Origin: JAPHSX01 sp050298555
GTDB taxonomy: Bacteria > Pseudomonadota > Gammaproteobacteria > Thiohalomonadales > Thiohalomonadaceae
DNA: 26,283 nt
Assembly (NCBI GenBank): GCA_050298555.1
Contig: JBNKUL010000013.1
Span: 1 to 26,283, forward strand
Direction of reading: 5' to 3'
In this document: piece after piece, positions 1-7,343 of the stretch
Layout of the letters: each line of letters starts with the position of its first letter
How positions within the stretch are numbered: the first letter of the stretch is position 1
The notes under the pieces: model-generated
The model's input: the letters and a program-made list of their open reading frames with translations, nothing else
The model's database searches: none
Told to the model about the DNA's origin: nothing
Position numbers and translations under genes: made by a program

Positions 1-2
1 AA

Positions 3-158
3 CAGGAGCTGCGCAACATGCTGGACACCCAGCTCGCGGACAATCGCGGTGCGTGGGACCTGCAGAGCGACGGCAGCTATCAGCGTGTTGAGTGCGGCGA
101 GGCCGAGCCGATCTCGGCACAGCTCACCCTGCTACAGGCGATGAGCGAAGCCGACTAG
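3..158 (+). CDS. ppk1: Polyphosphate kinase, C-terminal fragment
   Basis: The reading frame is open from the left edge (first complete codon at position 3) to TAG at 156-158 and gives the last 51 residues of a protein. The peptide begins QELRNMLDTQLADNRGAW, resembling the C-terminal end of PPK1 enzymes, where a similar L-D-x-Q-L-A-D-N-x-x-A-W stretch precedes a short tail. PPK1 reversibly makes inorganic polyphosphate from ATP. The catalytic histidines lie upstream of the window, so activity cannot be judged. The identification is supported by exopolyphosphatase about 4.3 kb away. Here ppk runs towards ppx with two chemoreceptor genes between them, unlike the ppk-ppx operon of enterobacteria. 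Confidence 0.8.
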   Translation, partial: QELRNMLDTQLADNRGAWDLQSDGSYQRVECGEAEPISAQLTLLQAMSEAD

Positions 159-170
159 GCCTGGCCTGGA

Positions 171-192
171 GCGCCGCCATTGACGACGGCGC
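171..192. terminator. Possible shared hairpin between ppk and chemoreceptor gene
   Basis: GCGCCG (171-176) can pair with CGGCGC (187-192) around a 10-base loop in the 40-bp gap between two converging genes. No T-run follows on either strand, so it is at best a weak or factor-assisted terminator. Confidence 0.3.
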
Positions 193-198
193 GACGCC

Positions 199-2061
199 TT
201 ATACCTTGAAGTGGCTGACCTGGCCGTGCATGCGGTTGGCCAGCTCCGCCAACTCGCTGCTGGCGATGGTGATCTGGTGCACGTTGTCACCGGTTTCGTC
301 CACCGTGTGTTTGATCGCACCGGTGCTCGCGGCCACCTCGCCGGCAACCTCACCCTGCTGCTGCGAGGCGCTGGCAATATAGGTCGCCATATCGTGTATC
401 GTGGCGATGGCAGAGGTGATCTCATCCAGGGCCTCGTTCGCCTCCGAGGCACGCGATACCCCGCTCTCGGCACTCGCCCTGCCACGCTCCATTGCCGCCA
501 CCGCCCGCCGCGTCCCCTCCTGCAGGCGCTCGATCATCTCATTGATCTCCTGGGTCGACTGCTGGGTACGCGAGGCCAGTGAGCGTACCTCATCGGCCAC
601 CACGGCGAAGCCGCGTCCCTGCTCGCCGGCACGCGCCGCCTCGATGGCGGCGTTGAGGGCCAGCAGGTTGGTCTGCTCGGCAATGCCGCGAATCACATCG
701 AGCACCGTGCCGATATTGTTGCTCTCCTGCTCCAGGTGACTGATCACCTCGCTGGCGCTGGCGACCTCGCCGGCCAGCGAGTTGATATTTGACACGGTGT
801 CGTTCACCACCTGACTGCCACGGGCCACCGCCCCCTCCGCCTTCTGCGTGGTGTGTGCCGTCTCCGCGCTGCTGCTGGCGACCTCCTGCACCGAGGCACT
901 CATCTCCTCGATGGCAGCGGCGACCATGTCGGTGTCACTCACCTGCTGCTGCATGCGCACATTGGTCTCCTCCGTAATCGACGATAGCTCCTCGGCCGCC
1001 CTGCTGACCTGCTCGGTGGAGCCGAGCACCACCTGAATCACCCCCTGGAACTCCTCCAGCAGCTTGTTGAGGTCTCCCCCCATGGAGGCAATCTCATCCT
1101 TACCGTCGGCCGGGGCGCGCAGGCTAAGGTCGTCCTCCTCACGCACCCGCGACATCACGGCCATCATCACTTCCACAGGCCTGATAATCGCGCCCGCAAG
1201 CGTGACCATCACGACAAGGGCCAGCACCAGGATGATAAAGGAGATGGCGGTAACGGTGATCTTGAGGGAGGCGATTTCGCTATGGGTGGCCTCAATGGCG
1301 GCGGCGGCCATCTCCTCATGCAGCGTTTCGGTCTGGTGCACCACCTCGCGCAGCTGGCCCAGTAGCCCCTCCTTGCTACTCAGCCCCTTCTCGATGTAAC
1401 CCGCCACCAGGGCATGAAAGTCACTTTGATACTGCTTGAGCAGTCCCTGCAGCTTCGCCTTGCTCTCCTCCGGGTAGGCCGACTCATTGATGGCGCTACG
1501 CAGTTTTTCCACATTGCCGTCCAGTTTGTCGCGGTACTTGAGGTCATTGCGCAGCATGAAGTCCTTTTCGTTACGGCGCAGCGTCAGCATCATGCCGGTG
1601 AGTCTATCGTCCTCAAGGACATCCAACTCGCCCTCGATACCGTGCACCGCTGTGCGCAGCGAACCGTAAAGACCCTCCTTCTCATTGACGCCGATGCGCT
1701 TCTGCAGCGCAACCAGCTGGAGGAAGATCGTCTTGTACTGTTCGAGAATCGCCCTCATCTTCATCGCCCTGACCGTATCCATGCCGTGAACGGACAAATT
1801 GCCGGCCAGCTCATTCACCTTGGCGACGAGCGCGGTATGGTCCTTAACGAATTTCTCCTCGTAGGCAAGGTCATGACGGGCGAGAAAGTCCTTTTCCCGG
1901 CGGCGCAGCAGCAGCATGCCGCTATTGGCCTCTTCGATATTGAGGCGGACCTCATCAAGCTCCGAACCGGTGTCGATGCTGTACTGAATCAGCCCTACCT
2001 GAAGTAACATGCCAACCGCCACCAGGGCCGCCAGGATGATAAGTCGTTGTTTAATAGTCAT
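199..2061 (-). CDS. Methyl-accepting chemotaxis protein with HBM-type sensor domain (copy 1)
   Basis: Transmembrane chemoreceptor of 620 residues. TM1 is about residues 7-26, followed by an all-helical periplasmic sensor (about 30-265), TM2 (about 268-292), HAMP (about 293-345) and a cytoplasmic signalling domain (about 350-615). The conserved hairpin tip is near residues 460-490, with EQTNLLALNAAIEAARAGEQ. The sensor contains two copies of an RRxEKDF-type motif (53-59 and 162-168), the hallmark of helical bimodular (HBM) domains, which in McpS-like receptors bind small organic acids; the ligand here is unknown. An in-frame start at 2160 is possible, but ATG 2061 is preferred because it matches the start of the neighbouring paralogue and puts TM1 at the N-terminus. 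A G-rich stretch about 9 bases upstream may be the ribosome site. There is no C-terminal CheR-binding pentapeptide. The receptor presumably signals through CheW/CheA encoded elsewhere. Confidence 0.93.
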   Translation of the reverse strand: MTIKQRLIILAALVAVGMLLQVGLIQYSIDTGSELDEVRLNIEEANSGMLLLRRREKDFLARHDLAYEEKFVKDHTALVAKVNELAGNLSVHGMDTVRAMKMRAILEQYKTIFLQLVALQKRIGVNEKEGLYGSLRTAVHGIEGELDVLEDDRLTGMMLTLRRNEKDFMLRNDLKYRDKLDGNVEKLRSAINESAYPEESKAKLQGLLKQYQSDFHALVAGYIEKGLSSKEGLLGQLREVVHQTETLHEEMAAAAIEATHSEIASLKITVTAISFIILVLALVVMVTLAGAIIRPVEVMMAVMSRVREEDDLSLRAPADGKDEIASMGGDLNKLLEEFQGVIQVVLGSTEQVSRAAEELSSITEETNVRMQQQVSDTDMVAAAIEEMSASVQEVASSSAETAHTTQKAEGAVARGSQVVNDTVSNINSLAGEVASASEVISHLEQESNNIGTVLDVIRGIAEQTNLLALNAAIEAARAGEQGRGFAVVADEVRSLASRTQQSTQEINEMIERLQEGTRRAVAAMERGRASAESGVSRASEANEALDEITSAIATIHDMATYIASASQQQGEVAGEVAASTGAIKHTVDETGDNVHQITIASSELAELANRMHGQVSHFKV

Positions 2062-2155
2062 GTTTTGCGCGTCCCCCCGCACAGTTCCAAATTGCGGCCC
2101 ATTACAGCCTCGTGCCACGAAATGAGAGGCGTAGAGCCGGTACGAGGGCAATTGT

Positions 2156-2172
2156 GTCACATTATATGTGAC
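2156..2172 (-). promoter_or_regulatory. 17-bp inverted repeat overlapping a TATAAT box, chemoreceptor copy 1
   Basis: GTCACAT-TAT-ATGTGAC is a perfect 7-3-7 inverted repeat. On the minus strand it contains an exact TATAAT (2166 to 2161), so transcription could start near 2154 and give a leader of about 93 bases before ATG 2061. No good -35 hexamer is seen 16-18 bases upstream, which suggests an activator-dependent promoter or coincidence. The half-sites are TCACA/TGTGA in the reverse order from a CRP site, so this is not a standard CRP box. The remaining intergenic sequence (2062-2367, 306 bp) holds only this element and the terminator hairpin of copy 2. Confidence 0.4.
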
Positions 2173-2336
2173 TTATCATTAGGTGCATGTGTGATCTATT
2201 AATGAGATTTATGTTACAGACGGTTCATCGCCAACCTGTCGGCTGGAGTTCCTTGTGGAAGGGAATCAGGTTAGTAAGCCATTAACGAACTTAAGGGCTA
2301 TCTGGAGGGGAACACACAGGCGGGTAAGATTAACAG

Positions 2337-2361
2337 GGGCCGCCGTTTCCAACGGCGGCCC
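2337..2361 (-). terminator. Hairpin downstream of chemoreceptor copy 2
   Basis: GGGCCGCCGTT (2337-2347) and AACGGCGGCCC (2351-2361) form a perfect 11-bp stem with a 3-base loop, 6 bases beyond the stop codon of the minus-strand gene. The sequence after it on that strand is only moderately T-rich, so it is a strong RNA 3'-end hairpin but not an ideal intrinsic terminator. Confidence 0.65.
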
Positions 2362-2367
2362 GTTCGA

Positions 2368-4230
2368 TTACACCTTGAAGTGGCTGACCTGGCTGTGCAT
2401 GCGGTTGGCCAGCTGCGCCAAATCGCTGCTTGCCTCGGTGATCTGGTGAACGCTCTCACCGGTCTCGTCCACCGAGTGCTTGATTGCCCCGACGCTCTCG
2501 GCCACCTCGCCGGCTACCTGCCCCTGCTGCTGTGCGGCACTGGCAATGTGGGTAGCCATATCGTGAATCGTGGAGATGGCAGAGGTGATCTCACTCAGGG
2601 CCTCGTTCGCCTCGGCGGCGCGCGCCACCCCACCCTCGGCGCTCACCTTACCGCGTTCCATGGCGGCCACCGCCCGGCGGGTTCCCTCCTGCAGGCGCTC
2701 GATCATCTCATTGATCTCCTGGGTCGACTGCTGGGTACGCGAGGCCAGCGAGCGTACCTCATCGGCCACCACGGCAAAGCCGCGCCCCTGCTCACCGGCG
2801 CGGGCCGCCTCAATGGCGGCATTGAGGGCCAGCAGGTTGGTCTGCTCGGCAATGCCACGAATCACATCAAGCACCGTACCGATGTTGATGCTCTCCTGCT
2901 CCAGGTGACTGATCACCTCACTGGCGCTGTCGACCTCGCCAGCCAGCACGTTGATGTTTGACACGGTGTCGTTGACCACCTGACTGCCGCGGGCCACCGC
3001 ACCCTCGGCCAGCTCGGTGGACTCTGCCGTCTCGGCGCTGCTGCCGGCAACCTCCTGCACCGAGGCACTCATCTCCTCGATGGCAGCGGCAACCATATCG
3101 GTATCGGAAACCTGCCGCTGGACGCGCTGATTGGTCTCGTCCGTGATCGAGGAGAGCTCCTCGGCCGCGGTACTCACCTGCTCGGTGGAGCTGAGCACCA
3201 CCTGAATCACGGCCTGGAACTCCTCCAGCAGCTTGTTGAGGTCGGCCCCCATGGAGGCAATCTCATCCTTACCGTCGGCCGGGGCACGCAGGCTGAGGTC
3301 GTCCTCTTTGCGTACCCGCTCCATCACCACCATCATCGCTTTCACGGGGTTAATGATGGAGCGGGCGAGCGTGGCGATTACCAACACCACCAGGGCCAGG
3401 ATGATGAGAGATACGGTCATGACGGTAACCCTGAGGGCACTAATCTCGCTATTCGCTACCGCCAGGGCGGTAGCCGCCATCTCCTCGTGCAGCGTTTCGG
3501 TCTGGTGCACAACACTACGCATCGTGCCCCGCAGCCCCTCCTTGCTGCTCAGGCCCTTTTCCACATAGCCGTCTACCAGGGCGTGGAAGTCACTTTGGTA
3601 CTTATTGAGCAGCTGCTGAAGCTTTGACCGGGTCTCCTCCGCATAAGCTGATTCATTGATGGCACTGCGCAGCTTCTCCACATTGCCATCCAGCTTGTCA
3701 CGGTATTTGAGGTTACTTCTCAGCATGAAGTCCTTCTCATTGCGCCGCAGTGTCAACATCATGCTGGTGAGCTTGTAGTCCTCAAGGGTCTTGAGCTCAC
3801 CCTCAATGCCATGCACTGCACTACGCAGGGAACCGTACAGGCCCTCTTTCTCGTTCACTCCGATACGTTTTTGCAGCGCCACCAGGTTGACGAAGACCTG
3901 TTTGTACTGCTCAAGGATGGTCGTCAGGTCGCGAGCCATGCCCGTATCCATCCCATGAGCGGACATGTTGCCGGCCAGCTCGTTTACCTTGGAAATGAGG
4001 GCATCGTAATCCTTAATAAACTTGCCCTCGTACGCCGGGTCCAGACGGGCAAGAAAGTCCTTTTCGCGGCGGCGCAGCAACAGCATGCCGCTATTGGCCT
4101 CTTCGATATTGAGCCGAATCTCATCCAGCTCAGCGTTGGTGTTGAGGCTGTATTGAATCAGCCCAACCTGCACCAGCATGCCAAGCGCCACCAGAACGGC
4201 GAGTAGTATTAGTCTATTTCTGATTGTCAT
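2368..4230 (-). CDS. Methyl-accepting chemotaxis protein with HBM-type sensor domain (copy 2)
   Basis: Second 620-residue chemoreceptor with exactly the same length and layout as copy 1: TM1 about residues 7-26, HBM-type periplasmic bundle with two RRxEKDF motifs at equivalent positions, TM2, HAMP and signalling domain. ATG 4230 has a good ribosome site (AGGG about 8 bases upstream). The signalling hairpin is almost identical to copy 1, whereas the sensor and TM2 regions carry many substitutions. That pattern suggests duplication followed by sensor divergence. The gene lies 137 bp downstream of ppx's terminator-like region, on the same strand, and upstream of copy 1 with a 306-bp gap, so the two receptors probably have separate promoters. 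Confidence 0.93.
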   Translation of the reverse strand: MTIRNRLILLAVLVALGMLVQVGLIQYSLNTNAELDEIRLNIEEANSGMLLLRRREKDFLARLDPAYEGKFIKDYDALISKVNELAGNMSAHGMDTGMARDLTTILEQYKQVFVNLVALQKRIGVNEKEGLYGSLRSAVHGIEGELKTLEDYKLTSMMLTLRRNEKDFMLRSNLKYRDKLDGNVEKLRSAINESAYAEETRSKLQQLLNKYQSDFHALVDGYVEKGLSSKEGLRGTMRSVVHQTETLHEEMAATALAVANSEISALRVTVMTVSLIILALVVLVIATLARSIINPVKAMMVVMERVRKEDDLSLRAPADGKDEIASMGADLNKLLEEFQAVIQVVLSSTEQVSTAAEELSSITDETNQRVQRQVSDTDMVAAAIEEMSASVQEVAGSSAETAESTELAEGAVARGSQVVNDTVSNINVLAGEVDSASEVISHLEQESINIGTVLDVIRGIAEQTNLLALNAAIEAARAGEQGRGFAVVADEVRSLASRTQQSTQEINEMIERLQEGTRRAVAAMERGKVSAEGGVARAAEANEALSEITSAISTIHDMATHIASAAQQQGQVAGEVAESVGAIKHSVDETGESVHQITEASSDLAQLANRMHSQVSHFKV

Positions 4231-4395
4231 TCTTATATCCCTGCCCTGTTGACTGTATTGTTATTGTTCGTTGAATTGCCCTTCAGCACGCCCCCATGCG
4301 CATGCCAGGAGCGCACCGCTCCCCAGGGGAATAGGACGAGGCAGCGGATTATGTTCTAGACAAATTCCAGAAACAATAAAATTTATTTATATGGG

Positions 4396-4433
4396 AAAAC
4401 TCAATCGAATTTGAGAGAGCGCCAGCCCGGCGC
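4396..4433 (-). terminator. Terminator-like hairpins downstream of ppx
   Basis: Immediately after the ppx stop on the minus strand there is a GC stem (GCGCC/GGCGC, 4419-4433). Next comes a 5-bp stem CTCAA/TTGAG (4400-4415) followed by TTTT. The second hairpin plus T-run is the more terminator-like, but the stem is weak. The rest of the gap up to the receptor gene (4231-4395) is AT-rich. It contains TTGTTT-17-CATAAT on the minus strand, a possible but weak promoter for receptor copy 2. Confidence 0.4.
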
Positions 4434-4435
4434 GA

Positions 4436-5938
4436 TCAAGCAAAGTCCAGAACAAACTTCACCTTCTGCAGATACCCCTCCTCCCCTTCCAGGTCGGCAA
4501 GGGTCAGGGGGTGCTCCTCCAGCCACCCCTCAGGGAAGCGCAGTTTCAGCCCCTCCTCCATCGCCGTCAGTTTGATTTTGGGCAATGGTTTATCGCTGTG
4601 GCTGCGATGCAGCAGCACCGCCAGGCGCAACAGCACCGCCAGGCGCAGGCAGCGCGAGGAGGAGCCGTTAAGCAGTTGCGTGACCTCATTAAGCGGGAAC
4701 TTGCGACGGTGCGCCCGCACCAGCATCGACAGCTGTTGCTGCTCGCGGCGCGTGAAACCGGGCAGGTCGGCGTTGGCCAGCAGGTAGCCGCCGTGCTTAT
4801 GGTAGCCGCTGTGCGCGATCGCCAAACCAATCTCATGCAGCCGTGCCGCCCAGCCCAGCAGCAGGCGATCGCTGCCGTTATCCAGTTCCCACTCCGATGC
4901 CACCTGCTCTAAGCACTTAAGGGCGGTCTGCTCCACCCGCACCGCCTGGGACTGATCGACCAGGTAGCGCTCACTCAGGGTGGTGATGGTGCGCTCGCGC
5001 ACATCCTCGTGGCGGATGCGCCCCAGCATGTCGTAGAGCAGCCCTTCGCGTAACGCCAGGTCGGAGACCAGCATGCGCTCGATGTGCAGCCCGTCGAACA
5101 GCGCCAGCAGCACCGCGACGCCGCCGCAGATCACCGGCAGGCGCTCCTCTTTCAGACCTTTTATATTGGAGAGATTATCGATATGCCCGGCGGTCACCAG
5201 CTCGTTGGCCAGGCGCTGTAGCGAGTCGTGGGTGATCCCCTCGTCGCTCCAGCCGTTGGCGCAGACCACATCGCGCACCGCCTTGATGGTGCCGGAGGCG
5301 CCCACCGCCTGGCCCCAGCCGATATCGCGATACTCGCGCTCGATGCCGCGCACCTCCAGGCGGGCGGCGATGAGTGCCTTCTTCATGCGCTTGGCGCTGA
5401 TCTTGCCATCGGGGAAGAAACGGCGGCTGAAGCTGACGCAGCCCATGTAGAGGCTGTTCATCTCCAGCGGTTCGAAGTGGCGGCCTAGAATGACTTCGGT
5501 ACTACCGCCGCCGATGTCGGCGACCAGGCGGATGTTATCGCTGTGCGGCAGGCCGTGCGCCACACCCAGGTAGATGAGGCGCGCCTCCTCCACCCCGGCG
5601 ATCACCTCGATGGGGTGGCCCAGCGCCTGTTGTGCCAGCTTCAGGAAGTCGTCGCTACGTGCCTTGCGCAGGGTATTGGTGCCCACGCAGCGCACCGAAC
5701 CTGGCGGGAAACCGGCCAGGCGCTGGCCGAAGCGTTGCAGGCAGTCGAGGGCACGTTGGCGCGAGGCCTCATCGAGGTTGTTGTTCTCATCCAGGCCGCC
5801 ACCCAGGCGTACCATCTCGCGCAGTCGGTCCTTCATACGCAGTTCGCCGTCTATCAGCTCGGCGACAATCATGTGGAAACTGTTGGAACCGAGATCGATT
5901 GCTGCAATGAACTGGGCTTCTGTCTGCGCTACGGCCAT
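4436..5938 (-). CDS. ppx: Exopolyphosphatase (Ppx/GppA family)
   Basis: 500-residue cytoplasmic enzyme that removes terminal phosphates from polyphosphate; the length is close to E. coli PPX (about 513). The ASKHA-fold phosphate loops are visible as DLGSNSFH (15-22) and DIGGGSTEVILG (141-152), and a catalytic Glu candidate lies in GVEEAR (115-120). The C-terminal half has an HD-like helical domain (HEIG, HSGYHKHGGYLL, RAHRRK). ATG 5938 is preceded by AGGGGAG, a strong ribosome site. GppA (pppGpp phosphohydrolase) is the alternative within the family; the two-domain length and nearby ppk favour PPX. It follows the 216-residue unknown gene on the same strand with a 49-bp gap, so the two are probably co-transcribed. 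Confidence 0.93.
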   Translation of the reverse strand: MAVAQTEAQFIAAIDLGSNSFHMIVAELIDGELRMKDRLREMVRLGGGLDENNNLDEASRQRALDCLQRFGQRLAGFPPGSVRCVGTNTLRKARSDDFLKLAQQALGHPIEVIAGVEEARLIYLGVAHGLPHSDNIRLVADIGGGSTEVILGRHFEPLEMNSLYMGCVSFSRRFFPDGKISAKRMKKALIAARLEVRGIEREYRDIGWGQAVGASGTIKAVRDVVCANGWSDEGITHDSLQRLANELVTAGHIDNLSNIKGLKEERLPVICGGVAVLLALFDGLHIERMLVSDLALREGLLYDMLGRIRHEDVRERTITTLSERYLVDQSQAVRVEQTALKCLEQVASEWELDNGSDRLLLGWAARLHEIGLAIAHSGYHKHGGYLLANADLPGFTRREQQQLSMLVRAHRRKFPLNEVTQLLNGSSSRCLRLAVLLRLAVLLHRSHSDKPLPKIKLTAMEEGLKLRFPEGWLEEHPLTLADLEGEEGYLQKVKFVLDFA

Positions 5939-5987
5939 GCCGCTCCCCTGTTAAGAATGGTTAATGCCTATTCTCCGGCATCGCCCC

Positions 5988-6638
5988 TCAGAGCGCCAGG
6001 TTATCTTCCAGAAAACGCTGGTAGTTCTCTGCATTTACCAGCTGGGTGCCATCACAGTTGAACTGCAGCCTGACGATACCCTGCACCATGCTGATAGTGG
6101 CGTTACGCAGGTAGTAGTCGGGCGTATCGCGCAACGCCTTAAGGCTGGAGAGTACCCGGGCGATATCCTCCCGCGCCATCGGTCGCCAGCTGCCGTGACG
6201 GCGCTCGAAGATCTTCTTCCAGTGCTCCGGCAGCTTCTCGAACATGGGGCTGCCCTGCAGGTAGTCGTACATCTCGCGCATCCCCTGCACCTTCTCCTCG
6301 AAACTGATCGCCGGGAAGTGGCGCGCCACGTAGTCGTCATCCAGCATACGCTCGGCGGCGTGGGTCTCCTCACGTAGTGGGTCAAATACCGAGCAGGTGC
6401 GGATCTCGCCGCTGTTAAAGCCGATATAGAGCTGGTAGGTGCTGCGCTCGCAGAGCAGCTCCAACAGGTGCTCCTCAATTTGCGGGTAAATGTCGTCGAG
6501 CAACGTGTGATAGCGCGGGCGCAGTATCGCCGTCTCGCGTAGCGACGGGTCGCCTTTCAGCCCCACCTGCAGCGAATCTGGACGCAAGCCTGTGGCGCTA
6601 ACGATACTCTCTTTAAGAACCAGCTCTTCCAGCTCCAT
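5988..6638 (-). CDS. Uncharacterised 216-residue protein upstream of ppx
   Basis: I do not recognise the family. The protein is soluble-looking, acidic, without signal peptide or membrane segment, and starts at ATG 6638 behind AGGATAGAG. It has several aromatic/charged segments: RPRYHTLLDDIYPQIEEHLLE near residues 40-60, a predicted beta segment YQLYIGFNSGEIRTCS near 68-83, and a C-terminal segment ISMVQGIVRLQFNCDG near 182-197. It contains three cysteines that do not form a motif. The position directly before ppx on the same strand (49 bp) makes a link with polyphosphate or stress metabolism possible, but this is inference from context only. Confidence 0.85.
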   Translation of the reverse strand: MELEELVLKESIVSATGLRPDSLQVGLKGDPSLRETAILRPRYHTLLDDIYPQIEEHLLELLCERSTYQLYIGFNSGEIRTCSVFDPLREETHAAERMLDDDYVARHFPAISFEEKVQGMREMYDYLQGSPMFEKLPEHWKKIFERRHGSWRPMAREDIARVLSSLKALRDTPDYYLRNATISMVQGIVRLQFNCDGTQLVNAENYQRFLEDNLAL

Positions 6639-6697
6639 CTCTCTATCCTGTTCGGTAAAAGTCGCGCATCATGACAGCGGCGTGTGACAGGTACATG

Positions 6698-6883
6698 TCA
6701 ACGTGACCGCTCTTTCTCCGCGTTCGGGTTACGCCGCTTCGGCCCGCCGGGCCGGTTCTTCTCCTCGTCACTGAAGACGAAACGACCGGCCAGGATGCAC
6801 CCCTTCATACCGGGGTCGCAGGGGCGCTGCAAAACCTTATCGCACTTGCCCTGAACCTCATGGGGACAGCCCCAACCACCCAT
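6698..6883 (-). CDS. Small Cys-rich conserved hypothetical protein
   Basis: 61 residues with four regularly spaced cysteines in the first half (C6, C14, C22, C29; spacing 7-7-6) and a very basic, hydrophilic tail. Four such cysteines suggest binding of a zinc ion or an iron-sulfur cluster, although no standard CXXC pair is present. The start ATG 6883 has GAGGTG 4 bases upstream. The N-terminal pattern GGWGCPHEVxGKC...CDPGMKGC resembles small hypothetical proteins I associate with gammaproteobacterial genomes; no function is known to me. It is divergent from the glutaredoxin gene (136 bp) and precedes the 216-residue gene by 59 bp, so it may be the first gene of the ppx transcript. Confidence 0.8.
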   Translation of the reverse strand: MGGWGCPHEVQGKCDKVLQRPCDPGMKGCILAGRFVFSDEEKNRPGGPKRRNPNAEKERSR

Positions 6884-6935
6884 AATTCACCTCATAATCT
6901 CGATTCGATAATGCCATTAGTATACCCGACAAAAC

Positions 6936-6963
6936 TTGCCAGCCCCGCCCCATCGGCTACCAT
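6936..6963 (+). promoter_or_regulatory. Candidate sigma-70 promoter for glutaredoxin gene
   Basis: TTGCCA (6936-6941), a 16-bp spacer and TACCAT (6958-6963) lie 57 bases before the glutaredoxin start. The -35 matches at five of six bases and the -10 at four of six. Confidence 0.35.
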
Positions 6964-7019
6964 AGCGCGTTTTGTGCCGCCGCCGCGGCAACCTACAACG
7001 AATTAAGGAGTCACCGACC

Positions 7020-7277
7020 ATGGCCCGCGTAACCGTCTTCAGCACCGCGACCTGCCCCATTTGCGACAAGACCAAGACCCTGCTGGATAAGTGGAAGATT
7101 CCCTACGATGAGGCACGGGTGGATATCGACCGCGAGGCCTATAAGCAGATGGCGGAGCTGACCAACCACGCCCGCACCGTGCCGCAGCTGGCGATAGACG
7201 GCGAGTGGATCGGCGGCTTCAACGAGTTGACCGAGCGCCACATGGAAGGGGAGCTGGATGAGTTGATGGAGGGGTAG
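7020..7277 (+). CDS. Glutaredoxin-like protein
   Basis: 85-residue thioredoxin-fold protein. It has the redox motif CPIC (C12, C15) after the first beta strand, the TVPQ cis-proline loop (about 56-59) and a GG-containing C-terminal segment (IGGFNEL), all typical of GrxC-type glutaredoxins that use glutathione to reduce disulfides. CPIC replaces the usual CPYC. An upstream in-frame ATG at 6972 exists, but ATG 7020 is chosen because AAGGAG lies 9 bases upstream and the family starts just before the first strand. The gene is monocistronic and ends in a strong terminator shared with the convergent sulfur globule gene. Confidence 0.92.
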   Translation: MARVTVFSTATCPICDKTKTLLDKWKIPYDEARVDIDREAYKQMAELTNHARTVPQLAIDGEWIGGFNELTERHMEGELDELMEG

Positions 7278-7295
7278 GAGTAGTTTCCCCGGCAT

Positions 7296-7329
7296 AAAAA
7301 AAGCGGCCCCGGTTGGGGCCGCTTTTTTT
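7296..7329. terminator. Bidirectional intrinsic terminator
   Basis: Seven A, then GCGGCCCC, a 4-base loop GGTT, GGGGCCGC, then seven T. It is a perfect intrinsic terminator on both strands and serves the convergent glutaredoxin (+) and sulfur globule-like (-) genes. Confidence 0.95.
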
Positions 7330-7343
7330 CGCACTGCCGTTGC

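Noticed and set aside
2062..2160. N-terminal extension of chemoreceptor copy 1 by 33 residues
   Set aside because: The extension has no counterpart in copy 2, would place a polar stretch before TM1, and overlaps the likely promoter and leader.
2156..2172. CRP or FNR binding site
   Set aside because: CRP sites are TGTGA..TCACA and FNR sites TTGAT..ATCAA. The repeat here has the arms in the opposite order (TCACA..TGTGA).
6688..6705. TGACA..TGTCA inverted repeat at the end of the 61-residue gene as an operator
   Set aside because: Short arms with a 6-base gap, overlapping a stop codon and with no promoter nearby; likely chance.
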